Shown: positions 58,540 to 64,000 of the stretch, one piece after another
Numbering within the stretch: position 1 is the stretch's first letter
Layout: every line of letters begins with the position of its first letter
Source of the DNA: Diphasiastrum complanatum
Taxonomy: Eukaryota > Streptophyta > Lycopodiopsida > Lycopodiales > Lycopodiaceae
NCBI GenBank assembly: GCA_029204225.1
Contig: MU831853.1
Span: forward strand, 1 to 64,000
Direction: 5' to 3'
Length of the DNA: 64,000 nt
The notes under the pieces: model-generated
Databases searched by the model: none
What the model was told of the DNA's origin: nothing
The model's input: the letters and a program-made list of their open reading frames with translations, nothing else
Program-made: the position numbers and the translations under genes

Positions 58540-60086
58540 ACTTTCAAGACTAAATTCACTTATCACATCTAAGCGGGTTTTTTTTTGTTCTAGTTCGATT
58601 GCATTGTAGTTATGGTTGGCTCTTGATCAATGGTCCTGACTCTTGTTTAGCCCAAGATTCATGGATTAACAAGGATTAGTGGATAACTCGTCATTCTTTA
58701 TGAAAACTCAGACTTAGAAGAACAGTTGAGATATGTATGATATTATTCTACCAGTACGATGATATTTTATGCTCCAAGGGTTTCGTGGATCAACAGGAAT
58801 GTAACTGTTTTAAAAGTATTTCAGACCTGGAGAATTTTTTCTTTGTCTTAAAGTAATCCAGTCTTGCAAGTTTATTTGTAGTATCTGTTTTCTTCGTTTT
58901 TGTTTGATCTGTTCTTAATGCATGGGATGAATTTTAAGGTGGCCTTTATGGCCTTAAATTATGGCGAGGCCATTGGGCTGAGCCATGATATTATGGTCCA
59001 GATGGTCTCACCATACTTCTACAGTTTGGTGAGCCAATGGAAAGTGATCTGTTTGTATGGGGAAACGAATTCTCTATTGGCCTTATCCACTAGGGAAGCC
59101 GGCTTTAAAAATATGGCAAGGCCGTTACACTGAGCCATGATAATATGATCTAGATGGCCTCACCATAGTTTTCTGATCTGGCTGACCCAGTGGAAAGGTC
59201 ACTGGATATCCATTCCCTCACGTAAAGGATGAGCGATGCTGGTCCCTGTTTCAAAGGCTGGTGCAATTGATGGCTTAATAAAATTTTATTTTTGCCAAGT
59301 TTCCATGCCTTTTACTGGCACAAGCGTCTTATGAGGCTGGGCATGGGAGTACTATGAGGTGTTTTGCATTTATTGCAGGTGTTAATTTTGGTAAGTAAGA
59401 GAGTTCCATATTCAGGATAGTTTTATGGCCTACAGTCCATCAAAGTAGGTTTCTTCATCACAAGTTTTGAATTCACAACCTGGGTAACATTTGCAGCTTA
59501 TTGTGAGCAATCCCACTTCATGAACAGCATAGCCTTCTCGTAATGAACAGGGCCCAGCCAAGAAGCAAAATCTTGTGAAGGAATGGGCAGGCCCTTGCAA
59601 CCTGGAATTTAGGAGGCTTACGGCTGTGCTTTACATTTAATACACTGCCATGCACCAGCCACATCATGCTAAATTGAGTACTTGCCTTATTGCATTTGTC
59701 TGGTTAATCATAGTAAGGACACACTTAAATCTGTAGAATCAAATGAGGGATCGACTCATTTGATGATCTGGTAAGCTAACAAGTCAGGATCTCAAGTAAT
59801 TGCAAGTATCGAAATCTTGCTGCCAAGTTCCATATAGCCAACACGTCACTGGAATAGTTTCAAATCACTGAATTTTCTTTTGTGTTTAGTATCTAGTACA
59901 AGTTCTTTCATTGCGAACTATGGGACTTTGGAGTTGTCATTCTTTGCATTCATGCATGACCTATTTGCAAGGGTTACAACTCCCCCCACTTGCAGTTACA
60001 CAGTTGCATCCTTGATATTGAGGCAAACCAAGGGAAAACATGATTCTACCTGCAGTTTACACTATTGGGTTTCATTTACGGTTAAA
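58540..60086. other. SINA 3' UTR and spacer
   Basis: Includes a degenerate direct duplication (GAGCCATGATATTATGGTCC at about 58980 and GAGCCATGATAATATGATCT at about 59133, each followed by AGATGG and TCACCATA). No further gene recognised. Confidence 0.5.
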
Positions 60087-60644
60087 TGTTTAGTTAGTGA
60101 ATAAAATTGGGTTTTCCCTCAAATTTAGATGGTTCCCACTCTTTTTTAAATTTGAATAATTAGGAAGGCAAAAATGGACCAATAGGATTCAGAGGCCAGG
60201 ATCCTCCTCTCTACTATAAAAAGAGACCAACTCGAGTTCCTGCACATGTTTTCATTTCTTCATTTCAATAAAGCAGATTGGTTCTCTTGTGAAATGGATT
60301 TATGAATGTCCTTGATCTCTTTCACTTTTCCTCCATCTCTCATGCTTTATTTGTGTTTTGTTAATTGTTGGATTTGATTGTTATTGGGATTGCATGTTAT
60401 TATACTTTCTATGAGGGAGAAAGGGAGAGAGAGAAAGAGTAAGCTATCTTGTTGTGGATCTAGTGTTAATGCTTAGGGTTAGTGGATGTTAGATTTAGAT
60501 GTGAATCTTCCATTCATGCTGAAATCTGAACTATACTATCGCTCTCATGAGAACGAATCTATGTGTGACAACTAACTTCATATCTTTGATGCTAGATTGA
60601 TTAGATCTTGGGTTGAGGTTAGACAAGGAAAGAAATCCACTACA
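60087..60644 (+). repeat. Gypsy Q LTR, first copy
   Basis: Starts TGTTTAGTTAGTG, ends CCACTACA. A TATA box CTACTATAAAAAGAG lies near 60212 and an AATAAA near 60267. Followed by a gypsy PBS. Confidence 0.82.
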
Positions 60645-60647
60645 ATT

Positions 60648-60667
60648 TTGGCGTTGTTGTCGGGGAG
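60648..60667 (+). promoter_or_regulatory. Gypsy Q primer binding site, first copy
   Basis: TTGGCGTTGTTGTCGGGGAG-type sequence, the Tat/Athila-like PBS with one change from TGGCGTCGTTGTCGGGGA. Confidence 0.75.
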
Positions 60668-61077
60668 TTACACCGATTTTTCAGTTTGCAGCATGTTTGT
60701 TGAATGGTTAGCTTGCATTAGACATCTTGCCGTTGCATGAAGAGTGTTAGATCTGCATTTAGGGTTAGTTTGGGAGTGATTTTTGCTTGATTTGAGTGGA
60801 TTTGCTTGTCTGAAATCTAATCTGATTGTGGAACAGGAAAAGCTATTCAGATCACCAATCTTAAGATCCATTTGGATTTGAGATATCAGAAAAAACAACA
60901 AAAATCAGAGGGTTTGCAGATCGCAAGCCAACCTTGACCCTTGTTAATAAGTGAGAGGGATTTGGCACCCTGCGTGTGTAAGTCCAATTCGATGATCACA
61001 TAGAGATTTGATTAATTAGAAAGTCAATAAAAGGACTTTAGGCCTTTTGCAGGACTTTTAATGTCGTAGGGCCTGAA
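60668..61077 (+). other. Deleted internal region of gypsy Q
   Basis: The first 180 bases match the leader after the second LTR up to AAAAGCTAT (60846). The next 230 bases do not, and presumably come from the 3' internal region before the second LTR. No ORF of note. Confidence 0.55.
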
Positions 61078-61410
61078 TGTCAAGTTAGTGAATTAAATTG
61101 GGTTTTCCCTCCAATTTAGATGGTTCCTACTCTTTTTTAAATTTGAATAATTAGGAAGGCAAAAATGGACCAATAGGATTCAGAGGCCAGGGTCCTCCTC
61201 TCTACTATAAAAAGAGACCAACTCGAGTTCATGCACATGTTTTCATTTCTTCATTTCAATAAAGCAGATTGGTTCTCTTGTGAAATGGATTGATGAATGT
61301 CTTTGATCTCTATCACCTTTCCTCCATCTCTCATGCTTTATTTGTGTTTCGCTAATTGTTGGATTTGATTGTTATTGGGATTGCATGTTATTATACTTTC
61401 TATGAGGGAG

Positions 61411-61492
<82 letters not shown>

Positions 61493-61712
61493 TAAGCTAT
61501 CTTGTTGTGGATCTAGTGTTAGTGGATGTAGTGTTAATGCTTGGGGTTAATGGATGTTAGAATTAGATGTGAATCTTCCATTCATGGTGAAATCTGAACT
61601 ATACTATCGCTCTCATGGGAATGAATCTATGCGTGACAACTAACTTCATCTCTTTGATGCTAGATTGATTAGATCTTGGGTTGAGGTTAGGCAAGGAAAG
61701 AAATTCACTACA
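61078..61712 (+). repeat. Gypsy Q LTR, second copy
   Basis: TGTCAAGTTAGTG... to ...TTCACTACA. Same TATA and AATAAA positions as the first copy. Longer because of an expanded GA tract and a short GTGTTAGTGGATGTA duplication. A PBS-like TTGGCGTCGTTGTCAGGGAG follows. Confidence 0.82.
61415..61487. repeat. (GA)n microsatellite within an LTR
   Basis: About 36 GA units; the sister LTR has only a short imperfect run at about 60417-60440. Confidence 0.97.
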
Positions 61713-61904
61713 ATTTTGGCGTCGTTGTCAGGGAGTTACGCCAATTTTTCAGTTTGCAGCATGTTTGTTGGATGGTTAGCTTGCATTAGACATCTTGTCG
61801 TTCCATGAAGAGTGTTAGATCTGCATTTAGGGTTAATTTGGGAGTGATTTTTGCTTGATTTGAGTAGATTTGCTTGTCTGAAATCTAATCTGATTGTGGA
61901 ACAA

Positions 61905-62488
61905 GAAAAGCTATGCTCCTGGACCTGCTTCTTAGGAAGTCAATCCAATCATTGTTAGAAGAGCATCCCGTTTCGATCTACCCAAATACAATGGATTAAC
62001 AGATCCAGTTATATTTCTTCATAATTATACTGAATCTTGTGAAGTCTATGGCGAAATTTTTTCCCAAGATAAACTTCAGCTTTTTCCTATGGCCTTAACA
62101 GGCGCAGCACAAGATTGATACTATAATCAAGATGAAACTGAGCGTACGGATTGAGAGATTGTTAAACGAGCCCTTATCACACGGTCCAAAACTCAAAAGT
62201 TTATGGAAGACCCTTTTCTACTTTTAAGTAAAATTAAAATGGGAAATTGAAAAATGGTTCGAGATTACATTGAACGGGTAAAACGTCTCAGATTTGAGTG
62301 CGAACCTGAGCTGATTAACTAAAATGCCATGATTATGTGGTTTTTGTCAAGTTTACCTTAAAGGATCACAGAGTTGAAGAATGTCCAAATAAAAAAAAAT
62401 TTGTACCATTTTGTCATGACTGTGGTTATGGGCATTGCTACATTGAGAATCTTGTAACTCAGCTACAGAAGTTTCAATTTCTCTTGAG
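61905..62488 (+). pseudogene. Gypsy Q gag fragment
   Basis: Ty3/gypsy Gag with several stops: VRRASRFDLPKYNGLTDP, LQLFPMALTGAAQD, RDYIERVKRLRFECEP and a knuckle-like CHDCGYGHCYIE in a shifted frame near 62415. The last resembles the CX2CX3HX4C knuckle of gypsy P. It is cut at about 62488 by the G-family insertion. Confidence 0.8.
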
Positions 62489-63096
62489 TAAATAACATAT
62501 CCGGAAAATCTCTGAGACAAATAACATTCACTCTCAACAGTTTTCCAATCCCACTTACCTCTAATTACATAATTTCTCTCACTAATCAACCTCTCTCGGA
62601 TCCTAGTACTAAAACTAGCATTAGGTTGATATAATACAAAATTCTCAGACTTAATTCTAATCAAACTTACTTCTATTCCAATCAAAATGGAATTAGTAAC
62701 CTTAGATTTTTCACTGTACTACTTATAGATAATGATTCAAATATCAAACCTGTTCTAGTTCCAGATTGTCCACACAATCCCTAGAGAATTTCTCTTATTC
62801 GAAAAGTTCCAATTAGGTATCTTACTCTGAATCTATTCGAAATTACTTTCAGACCAAATCACATTTCTATACCACATCTAGTTCTCTTCTGAAAGCTATG
62901 CAACCAACAGATTTCCAAATAGAACTTTATTCCACCACTTCACCCCTCCTTTTAAAGCAATTATAAATTTTAATAAAAGTTAGCTGGAAAGATGATATTC
63001 GGCACTCCAAACCGGGATGTTACTCCAAGTGCTTCGATCTTCCAATTCCATGTAGAGCTTGCCTCCAACTCCCATCCAAGACCGCATCCTAGCCGT
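62489..63096 (-). repeat. Internal remnant of gypsy G2
   Basis: Lies inside (3' of) the PBS of the G2 LTR on the minus strand. The part up to about 62990 is the second copy of the repeat at 13250-13735. No protein motif. Confidence 0.6.
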
Positions 63097-63108
63097 GCTC
63101 TGATACCA
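63097..63108 (-). promoter_or_regulatory. Primer binding site of gypsy G2
   Basis: Minus strand TGGTATCAGAGC, one base after the LTR end. Confidence 0.82.
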
Positions 63109-63109
63109 A

Positions 63110-63587
63110 TGTAAGAACCCAAAAGGATTGTCTCTAAGATGAGGATAGGAGAACACAATAGAAGAGACTATGGAGCCAAATCACCCAACCAATCCTAGAT
63201 CAAAACTGGATCTAGCCCCCAAGCCATGCTATGTGAAGCTAGAGAAGAAGAGAGAAACTGGTGACCTAAACCCAATATGTCGACGGGAAAATCCCCACCT
63301 CATTATATAAAGAGTAGAGTCCTGTGCATGAAACCATACAACCCCCATGCAGGTCAACCATAAATAGATCACATCTCTTCATCCAGTCCTCCTGCCTATA
63401 TCCATCACACAGGCATGCAATACTCCATATGTCTCAATTAGAGTGTCTGGGTCCTCTCAAGGTAATTATTCACAAACAGGCCTTGACATGGAATCAAATT
63501 ATGGCGTGACCAATAATCTCGAGAACTGGAGGGTCGGTCTACCATATTAGGACTATTTCAGGTCCTTAACTGAATATGGCCATAACA
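63110..63587 (-). repeat. Gypsy G2 5' LTR
   Basis: Minus strand TGTTATGGCCATATTC... to ...GGGTTCTTACA, 478 bp, TG...CA ends, a TATA box TTTATATAATGAGG, and homology to 27436-27905. The outer end abuts the gypsy Q frame that reopens at 63590. Confidence 0.85.
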
Positions 63588-63589
63588 GT

Positions 63590-64000
63590 CAACAAGATAA
63601 TCAATCAGATTTGAGCGAAATTTCATTATTGGATCGAACCTTGGATACATCGATCACTTTTCCATTGAATGTGCTGAATGTAGCTTGGATATCAATGGAA
63701 CCTATAGCAGATCCGATTGAAGATGATCTCATTCCTGTGAGTCATGCCTTGACTTATGATGACAATGCAGAACTTACTGATGAGCAGATTCTAAATCATA
63801 TGGATCCGACCAGATTTGGAGTGCGTAATGTTCTTGATGAACCAACAATAAAACCATCCAAAGTAGTTATATTGAAAGAATACAGGATCACAAGGTCAAT
63901 GACGAAGAAACAAGCCAAACAACATTATGAAACGGTCCTAAAATGGGAAAATAATCCTCAAAAGATTGATTCAAAGAATGTGCCACCCTTACTGGATAAA
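63590..64000 (+). CDS. Gypsy Q polyprotein segment, partial, open to window end
   Basis: A 137-codon frame without a stop that runs off the window, beginning right after the G2 LTR (QQDNQSDLSEISLLD). It is acidic (EDDLIPVSHALTYDDNAELT) with a basic TRSMTKKQAKQHYE near the end. By position it lies between Gag and protease/RT of gypsy Q, but no catalytic motif is in view. In contrast to the gag part, no stop interrupts it. Confidence 0.5.

Noticed and set aside
61356-61560. Arg-Glu repeat ORFs
   Set aside because: Translation of the (GA)n tract in a gypsy LTR.

Overview
The window is plant nuclear DNA. Two host genes are intact: an intronless EXORDIUM/PHI-1-type secreted protein gene (11441-12547, +) and a three-exon SINA-type RING E3 ubiquitin ligase gene (54111-58539, +). 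Nearly everything else is layered, broken LTR-retrotransposon sequence. The density of old, stop-riddled Ty1/copia and Ty3/gypsy copies, the AT-rich spacers, the long GA, GT and AT microsatellites and a 3.3-kb intron suggest a large-genome seed plant, possibly a gymnosperm. That is inference; no species marker was recognised. No prokaryotic features, CRISPR arrays or rRNA genes were seen.

Layout, left to right. 1-8.3 kb: inverted copia LTR pieces, copia A (+), a minus-strand LTR plus RNase H stump (D), and copia B (+). 8.3-15.2 kb: spacer, microsatellites, the EXORDIUM-like gene, a repeat shared with 62.5 kb, and one arm of a repeat family that encodes a histone-H3-tail-like peptide. 15.2-29.7 kb: copia E (+), the LTR pair of copia C (-) with a gypsy element (P) lodged in it, copia fragments F and H (-), a gypsy 3' end with LTR (G1), and the 5' half of copia I (+). 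29.7-36.2 kb: the second arm of the H3-tail family, copia J (-), a gypsy RT scrap, and element K (+), which keeps Gag and protease but carries unknown ORFs where integrase, RT and RNase H should be. 36.2-42.4 kb: mostly unannotatable spacer. 42.4-52.5 kb: copia M (+) split by gypsy L (-), gypsy gag scraps, a complete 384-bp TRIM element whose LTRs contain a tRNA-like sequence, and copia N (+). 52.5-60.1 kb: the SINA gene, with a nearly full-length U2-snRNA-like sequence in intron 1. 60.1-64 kb: gypsy Q (+) in a tandem LTR arrangement, interrupted by a minus-strand G-family insertion; its reading frame runs off the window end.

The two host genes have no evident link: one product acts in the apoplast, the other in intracellular protein turnover. 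The strongest unusual signal is the TRIM at 48668-49051. It has 144-bp LTRs, a 5-bp target duplication, an initiator-Met PBS, a polypurine tract and consensus Pol III A and B boxes from a tRNA-like core in both LTRs. This resembles the logic of Cassandra elements, with a tRNA-like module in place of 5S. Other points of interest are the Gag-PR-only element K, the H3-tail-like ORFs, the U2-like intronic sequence and a gypsy leader full of mutually complementary motifs.
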